A stretch of 64,000 nucleotides of DNA, from the NCBI RefSeq assembly GCF_007859655.1, contig NZ_CP042304.1:2978501-3042500 (forward strand), in the 5' to 3' direction. Source of the DNA: Devosia ginsengisoli (GTDB taxonomy: Bacteria; Pseudomonadota; Alphaproteobacteria; Rhizobiales; Devosiaceae). The translations under genes and the position numbers were made by a program. The notes under the pieces are model-generated. The model saw nothing but the letters and a program-made list of their open reading frames with translations. It was not told where the DNA came from and made no database searches. This document shows positions 1 to 8,033 of the stretch, one piece after another; the first letter of the stretch is position 1; the number at the start of each line of letters is the position of its first letter.

Positions 1-780
1 CGCGGGCTGGTGGCCGATGAAATCGAGATCACCTGCGCCAACAAGGACCTCCATTCCGGCATGTTCGGCAATGCGGCGCGCAACCCCAACCAGGTGCTGG
101 CCGAGATCATTGCATCCTTGCGCGCGCCCGATGGCTCGGTAACCCTGCCCGGCTTTTACGACGACGTGGCCGAGATCAGCCCCGAACTCAAGGCGCAGTG
201 GCAGGGGCTGGGCTTTGACGAGGCAGCCTTCCTCGGCGAGGCCGGGCTATCGCTGCCCGCCGGGGAACAGGGCCGTTCGGTACTCGAAATGCTGTGGGCG
301 CGGCCGACCTGCGAAATCAACGGCATGAGCGGCGGCTATACCGGCGATGGCTTCAAGACCGTGATCCCGGCCAAGGCCAGTGCCAAGATCAGCTTCCGGC
401 TGGTCTCGGGCATGCAGCCGGACAAAATCCGCGCGGCCTTCCGCAAGCATGTCGAGGAACGCATTCCGGCCGACTGCTCGGTGACGTTCCACCCGCATGG
501 CGGCTCGCCAGCCATTACCGTGCCTTCGGATGGTGTGCATCTGCGCCGGGCGCTGGAGGGGCTATCAGGCGAATGGGGTAAGCCGGCCGTGGTGACAGGC
601 TCGGGCGGATCGATCCCCGTGGCGGGCGATTTCAAGCGCATCCTCGGGCTCGACACGCTGCTGATCGGCTTTGCCCACGTGGACGACCAGATCCACTCGC
701 CGAACGAGAAATATGATCTCGACAGCTATCACCGGGGTATCAGGAGCTGGGTGCGGGTGCTGGCGAGCCTGGCGGCTTAG
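1..780 (+). CDS. M20-family metallopeptidase / dipeptidase, C-terminal part (5' end outside window)
   Basis: The reading frame is open from base 1, so the gene begins upstream of the window and only its last 259 codons are seen. The visible part matches the dimerisation (lid) domain and C-terminal catalytic half of M20/ArgE/DapE-type zinc peptidases: a GMFGNAARNPN-like entry to the lid, the GYTGDGFKTVIP stretch, and a late FAHVDDQIHSPNEKYD segment. The His-Ser-Pro-Asn-Glu motif is typical of the zinc-binding end of the family. It probably cleaves dipeptides or deacylates amino acids in the cytoplasm. The N-terminal metal ligands cannot be checked, so the substrate is unknown. Confidence 0.85.
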   Translation, partial: RGLVADEIEITCANKDLHSGMFGNAARNPNQVLAEIIASLRAPDGSVTLPGFYDDVAEISPELKAQWQGLGFDEAAFLGEAGLSLPAGEQGRSVLEMLWARPTCEINGMSGGYTGDGFKTVIPAKASAKISFRLVSGMQPDKIRAAFRKHVEERIPADCSVTFHPHGGSPAITVPSDGVHLRRALEGLSGEWGKPAVVTGSGGSIPVAGDFKRILGLDTLLIGFAHVDDQIHSPNEKYDLDSYHRGIRSWVRVLASLAA

Positions 781-791
781 TCTCGATTCTT

Positions 792-940
792 CCCCTCTCC
801 CCTTGAGGGAGAGGGACGACCTGACGCGTTCAGCGGAAGGTCAGGGTGAGGGGTGCTGCGTTCGCCCATGCTTCTGAGCGTGGGGAGGAAACCCCTCATC
901 CGCCCTTCGGGCACCTTCTCCCTCAAGGGGAGAAGGGGGT
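792..940. repeat. Intergenic palindromic repeat, family 1, copy 1
   Basis: This GC-rich block has pyrimidine-rich and purine-rich arms (ccctctccccttgaggga at the left, ctccctcaaggggagaag at the right) that can fold into long hairpins. It contains the phrase cctcatccgcccttcgggca. Closely similar copies lie at 16419-16577 (opposite orientation) and 19720-19868. Such elements are common between genes of rhizobial and Devosia-like genomes and may end transcription. Confidence 0.8.
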
Positions 941-965
941 TCGGTGCTTGTTTGGCGATAGCGCC

Positions 966-1328
966 CTACAAATACATCACCGCCAGCATGGTGATGACCG
1001 CCGGGACGGTCTGGATGAACAGGATCTTCCGGCTGGCCGTGGCTGCGCCGAAAATGCCGGCCGCCGCCACGCAGGCGAGGAAGAACATGGCGATCTGCCA
1101 GGCGAATTCCGGGATCGGGTGGACGAGGCTCCAGATGAGGCCGGCGGCAAGGAACCCATTGTAAAGCCCCTGATTGGCGGCCAGCGACTTGGTCTGCGCG
1201 GCAAATTCCGGCGTCAGGTTGAAGGCCTTCTGGCCGCGCGGACCGGTCCACAGGAACATTTCGAGGATGAGAATGTAGATGTGGAGCAGAGCCACGAGGG
1301 CGATGAGAACAAGGGCGATGACGCTCAT
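966..1328 (-). CDS. DUF1304-family small membrane protein
   Basis: A 120-residue integral membrane protein with about four hydrophobic segments (near residues 3-24, 50-68, 72-92 and 98-118). The pattern, with HIYILILEMFLW near the N terminus and a conserved NQGLYNGFLAAG stretch, is that of DUF1304. Its function is unknown. The ATG at 1328 overlaps the stop of the upstream secreted-protein gene (ATGA), so the two are probably translationally coupled. A longer in-frame start 13 codons upstream lies inside that neighbour and is less likely. Confidence 0.8.
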   Translation of the reverse strand: MSVIALVLIALVALLHIYILILEMFLWTGPRGQKAFNLTPEFAAQTKSLAANQGLYNGFLAAGLIWSLVHPIPEFAWQIAMFFLACVAAAGIFGAATASRKILFIQTVPAVITMLAVMYL

Positions 1329-1804
1329 TTGGTCTTGGTCTTTCTCGGTTGTTCCATAGCATCCCATGAGGCGTGGCGAGCCTGCTCGGCCTCGTAGGCC
1401 GCATCCTGGTCCGGCAGAGCCTCGCGCGAGCCGCCCAGTTCCACCAGCCGGTCGATGGTGGGCTGCACGCCGGGGCCGGCCTGGTCGCAGGTTTCGGGGC
1501 GGTCGAGCGCATCGAAGGCCGGGCTGTAGAACCTGGTGTCATAATCATCGACGCTGAGGCGGAGCTGTTCGCGCGCCAGGATATCGGCGGAATCGGTCAG
1601 CAGCGACCATTCCTCATCGGTGATTTCATAGCCCGCACAATTGGACGAGACGACATTGGCGAGCACGACCTCGCTGAGAAAGGCCTCGGCTTCGGCGCCG
1701 GTCATGCTGCTGAGCTCGGGGAGTTGCACGTAAATCTTGCCATCGGCCAAAGCCGGGCTGGCAAGCAGGAGCGTGGTGGTCAGGGTGGCGAGGAAAGTCT
1801 TCAT
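1325..1804 (-). CDS. Secreted hypothetical protein (signal peptide)
   Basis: A 159-residue protein beginning MKTFLATLTTTLLLASPALA, a clear Sec signal peptide with an AxA cleavage site around residue 20. The mature part is acidic, with two cysteines (in SNCAGYE and PETCDQAG) that could form a disulfide in the periplasm. I do not recognise a family. Upstream in-frame ATG codons exist, but only this start gives the signal peptide. It overlaps the DUF1304 gene by four bases and probably shares its mRNA. Confidence 0.75.
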   Translation of the reverse strand: MKTFLATLTTTLLLASPALADGKIYVQLPELSSMTGAEAEAFLSEVVLANVVSSNCAGYEITDEEWSLLTDSADILAREQLRLSVDDYDTRFYSPAFDALDRPETCDQAGPGVQPTIDRLVELGGSREALPDQDAAYEAEQARHASWDAMEQPRKTKTK

Positions 1805-1913
1805 AGGTCCGGTCTCCGCTGCATAGGTCATGGCACGCCGCAAGGGTGGCGAGCAAGGCTGGCAGGCGGTTGCGGGGGAATTGGGGCGGGTTGGCAGATG
1901 CCTCAGTCGTCCT

Positions 1914-2053
1914 TCCCTCCCCCTTGTGGGGAGGGATCGAGGGTGGGGGTGGCCACAAGCACCGAGCTTGCGGGACCATACCCCCACCCGGCTCGATCAC
2001 GGACTTAGCAAGCTAAGTCCTATCTCGCTGTCCCTCCCCACAAGGGGGAGGGA
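1914..2053. repeat. Intergenic palindromic repeat, family 2, paired 23-base arms
   Basis: A 23-base arm at 1914-1936 (tccctcccccttgtggggag and three more bases) is matched by its reverse complement at 2031-2053, and each arm is itself partly palindromic. The block lies just upstream of the secreted-protein gene and downstream of the psuG-psuK pair. It probably forms a stable stem in RNA from either strand. Confidence 0.75.
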
Positions 2054-2108
2054 CATTGGCTCCACTCCCGAGGCCGCATTGCACCCACTCGTGCGGGTTG
2101 ATCCCGAC

Positions 2109-2993
2109 CTAACCCGGTTGCCCGCCAATGGATTGCACCGCCCTCGCCCCTGCCTCAATGGCCTTGGTCAGCGCTTCCCGTTCGTCCTTCCCGGCCAGTT
2201 TTGCGGCGATGAAACCGGCAGCGAAGGCGTCGCCGGCGCCGGTGGAATCCACCACGGTCACCGCAGGTGCCGGCAGGTCGAGGCGGATGCCGGCGCGCGA
2301 ACCGATGGCAGCACCCAGCCTGCCGCGCTTGATGAGGACGGTGTCGTAATGCGCGCCCAGAGCCTGCATCTGCGCCGCGTAGCCGGTGACGCCGGTCAGC
2401 GCTTCGGCTTCGCTTTCATTGGCGAAGATGGCATTGGCGCCTGATGTCCAGGCGAGGAATTGCGCCGCGCCGACTTCGAGCAGGAAGCCGACCGAGGCCG
2501 GATCGACCGCGATGGTGATGCCCCGCGCCTTGGCGGCGGCAAAGAGCGACTGCACGGCGGCGCGGGGGCCGGGCGCGAAAAAGCTGTAGCCCGAGACCAT
2601 GACCATGCCGATATCGTCGAGCAGACCTTCGCCGAGATCGCCGGGCGAGAGGTTAAGATTAGCGCCGCGATCGGTCAAAAAGCTGCGCTCGCCATCGGGA
2701 TCGACAATGGTCACCAGCACGCCCGAGGGCTGCTCCCTGTCGCCCGACAGCACCGGCACCACGCCCAGCCCGCGGAAATAGTTCTCATACATGGGTTTGT
2801 CGTCGGCCCCGACGCGGGCGGCGAAGGTGACATCGGCGCCCATGGCGCCCAGCCAGACCGCCTGATTGGCGCCCGAGCCGCCGGGGCGGCTGCGCACCGT
2901 GGCGCGACGGTCGCTGCCTTTGACGATCGGGCCTTCGGGAACCACGATGACATCAGTCATCACGTCGCCAACGACGAGAACCTTGCTGGTCAT
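2109..2993 (-). CDS. psuK: PfkB-family carbohydrate kinase, probable pseudouridine kinase
   Basis: A 294-residue ribokinase/PfkB-fold kinase. It has the N-terminal GGSGANQAVWLGAMGA substrate-binding signature (about residues 38-53) and the C-terminal DSTGAGDAFAAGF motif with the catalytic Asp in GAGD (about residues 249-261). Because its ATG overlaps the stop of psuG by four bases, the likely role is phosphorylation of pseudouridine to pseudouridine 5'-phosphate. The fold alone does not separate this from ribokinase or other nucleoside kinases, so the substrate rests on the pairing. Confidence 0.8.
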   Translation of the reverse strand: MTSKVLVVGDVMTDVIVVPEGPIVKGSDRRATVRSRPGGSGANQAVWLGAMGADVTFAARVGADDKPMYENYFRGLGVVPVLSGDREQPSGVLVTIVDPDGERSFLTDRGANLNLSPGDLGEGLLDDIGMVMVSGYSFFAPGPRAAVQSLFAAAKARGITIAVDPASVGFLLEVGAAQFLAWTSGANAIFANESEAEALTGVTGYAAQMQALGAHYDTVLIKRGRLGAAIGSRAGIRLDLPAPAVTVVDSTGAGDAFAAGFIAAKLAGKDEREALTKAIEAGARAVQSIGGQPG

Positions 2994-3937
2994 GCGCGGC
3001 GGACACCCGGCCTGGGCGTGGCGCGGGCAGCCATGGCCACAGCGATCTGCGCCCCGACCTTGGCGTTGTTCTCGACCAGCGCGATATTGGCGACCAGCGA
3101 CTTGCCGTCGGTCAATTCGAAAATGCGCTTGAGCAGGAACGGGGTCAGGTCCTTGCGGGACACGCCTTCCTGCTCGGCGCCCTTGATGGCCTCGGCAATG
3201 CGCGCCTCGATGGCCGCAGGGTCGAGCGCATCGGCCTCGGGGATGGGGTTGGCGATCAGCACACCGCCCAGGCCGAGATCGATCTGCATGGCGACGACCT
3301 TGGCGATATCGGCCACGTCGTCAAAGCGGTGATCGACCTTGTGGCCGCTCTGGCGCGCCCAGAAGGCGGGGAAATCTTCGGTGCCATAGCCCAGAACGGG
3401 CACGCCATTGGTCTCGAGCACTTCGAGCGTCTTGGCGATATCGAGGATCGACTTGGCGCCGGCACAGACCACCGCCACCGGAGTGCGGCCGAGTTCCTGC
3501 AGGTCGGCGGAGATGTCGAAGGTTTCCTCGGCGCCGCGATGCACGCCCCCGATGCCGCCTGTGGCAAAGACATGAATGCCGGCCAAAGCGGCGATCTGCA
3601 TGGTGGTGGCGACGGTGGTGCCGGCCATCTCGCCCTTGACCAGCAGCGCGGAAACATCGCGGCGCGACGCCTTGGCGGCCGTACCGCCTTCGAGCGCCAG
3701 GCGCTCGAGATCCTCGCCCGATACGCCGACGCAGAAGCGGCCGTCCATGATGGCGATGGTGGCGGGCACGGCGCCGTTCTGGCGGATCACCGCCTCGACA
3801 TTTTTGGCCATTTCCAGGTTCTGCGGATAGGGCATGCCATGGGTGATGATGGTGGATTCCAGCGCCACGACCGGCTTGCCGGCTGCGAGCGCCTGCTTCA
3901 CTTCGGGGCTGATGGACAGATAGGCCTTGGCGCTCAT
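2990..3937 (-). CDS. psuG: Pseudouridine-5'-phosphate glycosidase
   Basis: A 315-residue protein of the usual PsuG length. It splits pseudouridine 5'-phosphate into uracil and ribose 5-phosphate during RNA-nucleoside salvage in the cytoplasm. Family landmarks are the N-terminal VALESTIITHGMPYPQN (with Glu27), the GTTVATTM and FATGGIGGVHRGAE loops, and CAGAKSILDIAKTLE with a likely catalytic lysine (Lys162). It is the first gene of a two-gene operon with the kinase. The long upstream region is shared divergently with potF. Confidence 0.93.
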   Translation of the reverse strand: MSAKAYLSISPEVKQALAAGKPVVALESTIITHGMPYPQNLEMAKNVEAVIRQNGAVPATIAIMDGRFCVGVSGEDLERLALEGGTAAKASRRDVSALLVKGEMAGTTVATTMQIAALAGIHVFATGGIGGVHRGAEETFDISADLQELGRTPVAVVCAGAKSILDIAKTLEVLETNGVPVLGYGTEDFPAFWARQSGHKVDHRFDDVADIAKVVAMQIDLGLGGVLIANPIPEADALDPAAIEARIAEAIKGAEQEGVSRKDLTPFLLKRIFELTDGKSLVANIALVENNAKVGAQIAVAMAARATPRPGVRRA

Positions 3938-4370
3938 GGCACGCTCGCTTTCCAGATTGGGTCATTGGGCCGCTGCGGCCCCTGTTGCCGCGGGTTTTGC
4001 CCCTTGTGGAGCCGGGGCGTCAACCCCCGTGGAATCTTGCCGCGGGACGCTTGTCGCGTCAGAGATTTGGCTCTAGGTTGCCCTCGTAAACTCCAGCGTG
4101 GAAAGGGCACTTCGCTGCAGACGCTCATTGTTGATCGCGCCCCGCGCGCCGATCGATACGCGCCCGGCTCCGGGCCAGGTTCAGCCGATTTGCCCAGCGC
4201 TTCCCAGCGCTCTTTTTCGTACCAGCATGCCAGACCGGATATGACGATCCGGATACTCTGAGATGAGCGCCCGGGACTGACGTCTCGCGCCCCGGGGCGC
4301 GCCCGATTGCCGCGCCCACCGGCGCCGTACCGCCAAAAATACCAAACGACCGAACAGGAGCTCAATCCAG
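3938..4370. promoter_or_regulatory. 433-base divergent intergenic region between psuG and potF
   Basis: No gene is visible. The psuG side carries a perfect GGGCCGC-T-GCGGCCC palindrome at 3967-3981. The potF side is rich in inverted repeats: a terminator-like hairpin (4196-4217), CCGGAT-N6-ATCCGG (4235-4252) and a 16-base perfect palindrome of alternating GC at 4286-4301. A weak potF promoter candidate is TTGATC (4131-4136) with CGATAC after 17 bases (4154-4159). An AGGAG ribosome site lies just before the potF ATG. Confidence 0.5.
4196..4217 (+). terminator. Terminator-like hairpin in the potF leader
   Basis: AGCGCT (4196-4201), a four-base loop TCCC, AGCGCT again (4206-4211), then C and five T residues. 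This is a short intrinsic-terminator shape on the + strand, about 150 bases before the potF start. It cannot end psuG, which runs the other way, so it may be a premature terminator in the potF leader. The stem is only six pairs, so it could be chance. Confidence 0.4.
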
Positions 4371-5462
4371 ATGAACAAGTCGCTCGCGCTTGCCCTCGGC
4401 GCTATCATGGTCGCCAGCCCCGTGCTGGCCCAGGAAGAGGCCGTGCTCAACGTCTATAACTGGTCCGACTATATTGCCGAGGACACGATCGCCAATTTCG
4501 AGGCGGAAACCGGCATCAAGGTCAATTACGACGTCTACGACACCAACGAGATCGTCGATGCCAAGCTGCTGGCCGGCAATTCGGGCTATGATATCGTGGT
4601 GCCCTCGGGCAATTTCCTCGAGCGCCAGATCCAGGCCGGGCTGATCCTGCCGCTGGACAAGTCCAAGCTGACCAATCTGGGTAATCTCGATCCGGCCGTG
4701 ATGGCCACCGCCGCCGGGCAGGACCCCGACAATGCCCATGCCGTGCCCTATATGATCAACACGATCGGCTATGGCTACAACACCGCCAAGGTGGCCGAGG
4801 CTTTGGGCGCCGATGCGCCCGTTGATAGCTGGGACCTGATCTTCAAGCCCGAATATGCCGAAAAGCTCGCCTCCTGCGGCATTTCCCTGCTCGACAGCCC
4901 CTCGGAAGTGACGGGCATTGCCCTGCACTATCTGGGGCTCGATCCCAATTCGGAGAGCGAGGAAGACCTGGCCAAGGCCGAGGAACTGCTGACCTCGATC
5001 AAGCCCTATATCCGCTATTTCCACTCGTCCCAGTATATCGATGACCTGGGCAATGGCGAAATCTGCGTGGCCCTGGGCTATTCGGGCGACATTTTCATCG
5101 CCGCCGACGCGGCCGCTGCCGCCGGTGCGGGCGTGGAAGTGCAATATGTGATCCCCAAGGAAGGGGCCGCGACCCTGTTCGACTTCCTGGCCATTCCCGC
5201 CGATGCGCCGCATCCGGAAAACGCCCACACCTTCATCAACTACATCCTGCAGCCCGAAGTGGTGGCCGCGATCACCAATTACGTGTTCTACGCCAACCCC
5301 AACCTGGCCGCGACCGAGTTCGTGGATGAAGAGGTCAAGAACAATCCGGGCATCTATGCCCCGGCCGAGACCATCGCCAAGGCCTTCGTCATGGGCGCGC
5401 ACAGCCCCGATTTCGAGGAAGTGCTGACCCGCACCTGGACCCGGATCAAGACCGGCCAGTAA
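4371..5462 (+). CDS. potF: Putrescine/polyamine ABC transporter, periplasmic binding protein
   Basis: A 363-residue periplasmic protein with signal peptide MNKSLALALGAIMVASPVLA. The mature start, VLNVYNWSDYIAEDTIANFE, is the hallmark of the PotD/PotF family; the DVYDTNEIVDAKLLAG and VVPSGNFLERQIQAG segments favour PotF (putrescine). It captures polyamine and delivers it to PotH-PotI. It heads the potF-G-H-I set, and a stem-loop follows its stop codon. An AGGAG sequence sits about 10 bases before the ATG. Confidence 0.92.
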   Translation: MNKSLALALGAIMVASPVLAQEEAVLNVYNWSDYIAEDTIANFEAETGIKVNYDVYDTNEIVDAKLLAGNSGYDIVVPSGNFLERQIQAGLILPLDKSKLTNLGNLDPAVMATAAGQDPDNAHAVPYMINTIGYGYNTAKVAEALGADAPVDSWDLIFKPEYAEKLASCGISLLDSPSEVTGIALHYLGLDPNSESEEDLAKAEELLTSIKPYIRYFHSSQYIDDLGNGEICVALGYSGDIFIAADAAAAAGAGVEVQYVIPKEGAATLFDFLAIPADAPHPENAHTFINYILQPEVVAAITNYVFYANPNLAATEFVDEEVKNNPGIYAPAETIAKAFVMGAHSPDFEEVLTRTWTRIKTGQ

Positions 5463-5469
5463 CAAGCAT

Positions 5470-5496
5470 CGGGGAGCGTCTCTGCGGCGCTCCCCG
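5470..5496 (+). other. Stem-loop directly after potF
   Basis: CGGGGAGCG (5470-5478) pairs perfectly with CGCTCCCCG (5488-5496) across a nine-base loop, eight bases after the potF stop codon. There is no T-run. Such stems after binding-protein genes usually protect the upstream mRNA and reduce read-through into the rest of the operon. Confidence 0.65.
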
Positions 5497-5526
5497 AGAG
5501 CCATCCTCTCGGGAGACCTCATGGTG

Positions 5527-5596
5527 AGCTTGTCGAACCACGAGGTCGGGCGAGTGGAGCTGTCGAAGGGGCACGACCTCGTCCTTCGACAGGCTC
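5527..5596. repeat. Inverted repeat between potF and potG
   Basis: GAGCTTGTCGAA (5527-5538) faces TTCGACAGGCTC (5585-5596) with one mismatch. Inside them ACGAGGTCG (5540-5548) faces CGACCTCGT (5574-5582) perfectly. The nested arms form one long imperfect hairpin. It resembles a repeat phrase common in alphaproteobacterial intergenic DNA. Confidence 0.65.
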
Positions 5597-5640
5597 AGGA
5601 TGAGGTCTACTGGTAGGGCCGCGGTCGCCGCGAGAGTTTA

Positions 5641-6789
5641 ATGGCCAAGAAACCCCAGATCGCTGCCGACACCCGCCCCTGGCGCGACCCCGCCGCCAAG
5701 CCCTTCGTGCGCATCCGCAACGTCACCAAGAAATTCGGCGACGTCGCCGCCGTGTCCGACGTGTCGCTCGACATCTACAAGGGCGAATTGTTCTGCCTGC
5801 TGGGCGGCTCGGGCTCGGGCAAGTCGACGCTATTGCGCATGCTGGCCGGGTTCGAGCAGCCCACGGCCGGCCGCATCGAGATCGACGGCCAGGACATGAC
5901 CGACGCGCCGCCCTATAACCGGCCGGTCAACATGATGTTCCAGTCCTATGCGCTGTTTCCGCATATGAATGTGGAACAGAACATCGCCTATGGCCTCAAG
6001 CGCGACGGCCTGCCGCGGCAGGAAATCGCCGAACGCGTGGCCGAATTGCTGGCTCTGGTGAAACTGCAGGATTACGGCAAGCGCCGGCCGCATCAATTGT
6101 CGGGCGGCCAGCGCCAGCGCGTGGCTTTGGCCCGCGCCTTGGCCAAGCGCCCCAAGCTGTTGCTGCTCGACGAACCGCTCGGCGCGCTCGACAAGAAGCT
6201 GCGCGAGGAAACCCAGTTCGAGCTGGTCAAGATCCAGGAAACGCTGGGCGTCACCTTCATCGTGGTGACGCATGACCAGGAAGAGGCGATGAGTCTCGCC
6301 ACCCGCATCGGGGTGATGAACCAGGGCGAAATCGCCATGATCGGCGAGCCCACCGATATCTATGAATTCCCCAATTCGCGCTTCGTCGCCGGCTTTATCG
6401 GCTCGGTCAACATGGTGGAAGGCACCGTGACCGAGGACGAGCCGGACCATGTGCGCATCAGCTCGGCCGAGCTGGGCTGCGACATCCATGTCGGCCATGG
6501 CGTCGATTGCGCGCCCGAGCAGATCCTGTGGTGGGCCATTCGCCCGGAAAAGCTGCATCTGAGCCGCGAAAAGCCGGCCAATCCGTTCAATGCCAATGTG
6601 ACCCACGGCATTGTCGAGGATATCGGCTATCTGGGCGACATGAGCGTCTATCAGGTCGTGCTCGACAGCGGCAAACGCCTGCGCGTGACCCAGACCAATA
6701 CGGTGCGCGGCAACCCCGACGCCATCACCTGGGACGAGCCGGTCTATGTCACCTGGGGCGACACTTCAGGCTCGGTGCTGACGGTATGA
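5641..6789 (+). CDS. potG: Putrescine/polyamine ABC transporter ATP-binding protein
   Basis: A 382-residue ABC ATPase. It shows Walker A GGSGSGKSTLL (near residue 55), Q-loop MFQSYALFPHMNV, signature LSGGQRQRVALARALAKRP, Walker B LLLLDEPLGALD and the switch VVTHDQEEAM. The C-terminal 120 residues form the TOBE-type regulatory domain normal for PotA/PotG. It powers uptake through PotH and PotI at the inner membrane. It follows potF after 178 bases that hold a stem-loop and a repeat. Confidence 0.93.
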   Translation: MAKKPQIAADTRPWRDPAAKPFVRIRNVTKKFGDVAAVSDVSLDIYKGELFCLLGGSGSGKSTLLRMLAGFEQPTAGRIEIDGQDMTDAPPYNRPVNMMFQSYALFPHMNVEQNIAYGLKRDGLPRQEIAERVAELLALVKLQDYGKRRPHQLSGGQRQRVALARALAKRPKLLLLDEPLGALDKKLREETQFELVKIQETLGVTFIVVTHDQEEAMSLATRIGVMNQGEIAMIGEPTDIYEFPNSRFVAGFIGSVNMVEGTVTEDEPDHVRISSAELGCDIHVGHGVDCAPEQILWWAIRPEKLHLSREKPANPFNANVTHGIVEDIGYLGDMSVYQVVLDSGKRLRVTQTNTVRGNPDAITWDEPVYVTWGDTSGSVLTV

Positions 6790-6796
6790 TCGGGAC

Positions 6797-7062
6797 CGAC
6801 ACCCCCTCCCTAGCTTTGCCAAGGTCCTTCGGACCCGGCGCCGCTACCCTCCCCTCAAGGGGGAGGGTGGAGATCGCGTTCCGGGCAGCAAGGCTCCACA
6901 ACACCGGGTCTACCCTCCCCCTTGAGGGGAGGGTAGCGCAGCTCGGCCCCGCGGGCCGTAGCGAAGCTAGGGAGGGGGTGTCGTGGCCTCCACTGGCTCG
7001 ATGCCTGCCCGACCTTCGACACCCCCACCCCCAACCCCTCCCCTCAAGGGGGAGGGGAGCAG
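6797..7062. repeat. Composite palindromic repeat between potG and potH
   Basis: A 20-base arm at 6797-6816 (cgacaccccctccctagctt) has its exact reverse complement at 6964-6983, enclosing further C-rich and G-rich half-sites. A third partial copy (7018-7062) ends in a purine-rich stretch just before the potH start. About 265 bases of repeat thus sit inside the pot operon. Confidence 0.8.
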
Positions 7063-7078
7063 CATCGGTGCGAACCCC

Positions 7079-8032
7079 ATGACCACGGCGCACGAACCCA
7101 CCATTCCTCCACCGCGCCGGCTGCGCCCGTGGAACGTCGTGGAGCGGCGGCTGGCGCGTGTCGGCATTACCGGGCGCATGCTGGTGCTGGCCGCGCCGGT
7201 GCTGTGGCTGCTGGTGTTCTTTCTCGTGCCGCTGGCCGTGGTCTTCGGCATTTCGCTGGCCACCAAGCAGTTCGGCCGCCCGCCCTATTCGGCGCTGCTC
7301 TCGACCGAAGAGGGCACGGTGCAGTTGACGCTGCATCTCAACAATTACATTCGCCTCTTCACCGACAATCTCTATGTCGCGGCCTATCTGAGCTCAATTC
7401 GCATCGCGGCCATCGCCACCGTGATCACGCTCTTCATCGGCTATCCCATGGCCTATGCCATTGCCCGCGCGCCTGACCGCTGGCGCAATATATTGCTGAT
7501 GCTGGTGGTGCTGCCCTTCTTCACCTCTTTCCTGCTGCGCGTCTATGCACTGACCGGCTTCATGCGTGGCAATGGGGTGATCAACCAGTTCCTGGGCCTG
7601 TTCGGGGTTCCGCCGCTGGTGATGATGCAGACCGATTTTGCCGTCTATGTCGGCATCGTCTATACCTACCTGCCCTTCATGATCCTGCCGCTCTATACGA
7701 CGCTGGTGAAGCTCGACGTATCGCTGTTCGAGGCCTCGGCCGATCTGGGCGCCCGGCCCTTGCGCACCTTCCTGTCGGTCACCCTGCCGCTGTCGCTGCC
7801 CGGCATCGTCGCCGGCTCCATGCTGGTCTTCATCCCGGCCATCGGCGAATTCGTCATTCCCTCGCTGCTGGGCGGGCCAGAGACGCTGATGATCGGGCGC
7901 GTGCTGTGGGACGAATTCTTCAGCTCGACCAACTGGCCGCGCGCCGCCGCCGTGGCCATGGCCATGCTGGTCGTTGTCGTCGTGCCCATCATGCTGCTGC
8001 AACGCGCGCAAAGCGCCGTGGTGGAGAAGTAG
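7079..8032 (+). CDS. potH: Putrescine/polyamine ABC transporter permease
   Basis: A 317-residue inner-membrane permease, the same length as E. coli PotH. After a Pro/Arg-rich cytoplasmic start it has about six membrane segments. The EASADLGARPLRTFLSVTLPLSLPGI loop (about residues 220-246) is the EAA motif that contacts the ATPase. The start chosen (MTTAHEPTIPP) avoids translating the repeat; its ribosome-binding site would be the G/A-rich repeat end at about 7050-7060. The next gene, potI, starts two bases after its stop. Confidence 0.92.
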   Translation: MTTAHEPTIPPPRRLRPWNVVERRLARVGITGRMLVLAAPVLWLLVFFLVPLAVVFGISLATKQFGRPPYSALLSTEEGTVQLTLHLNNYIRLFTDNLYVAAYLSSIRIAAIATVITLFIGYPMAYAIARAPDRWRNILLMLVVLPFFTSFLLRVYALTGFMRGNGVINQFLGLFGVPPLVMMQTDFAVYVGIVYTYLPFMILPLYTTLVKLDVSLFEASADLGARPLRTFLSVTLPLSLPGIVAGSMLVFIPAIGEFVIPSLLGGPETLMIGRVLWDEFFSSTNWPRAAAVAMAMLVVVVVPIMLLQRAQSAVVEK

Positions 8033-8033
8033 C

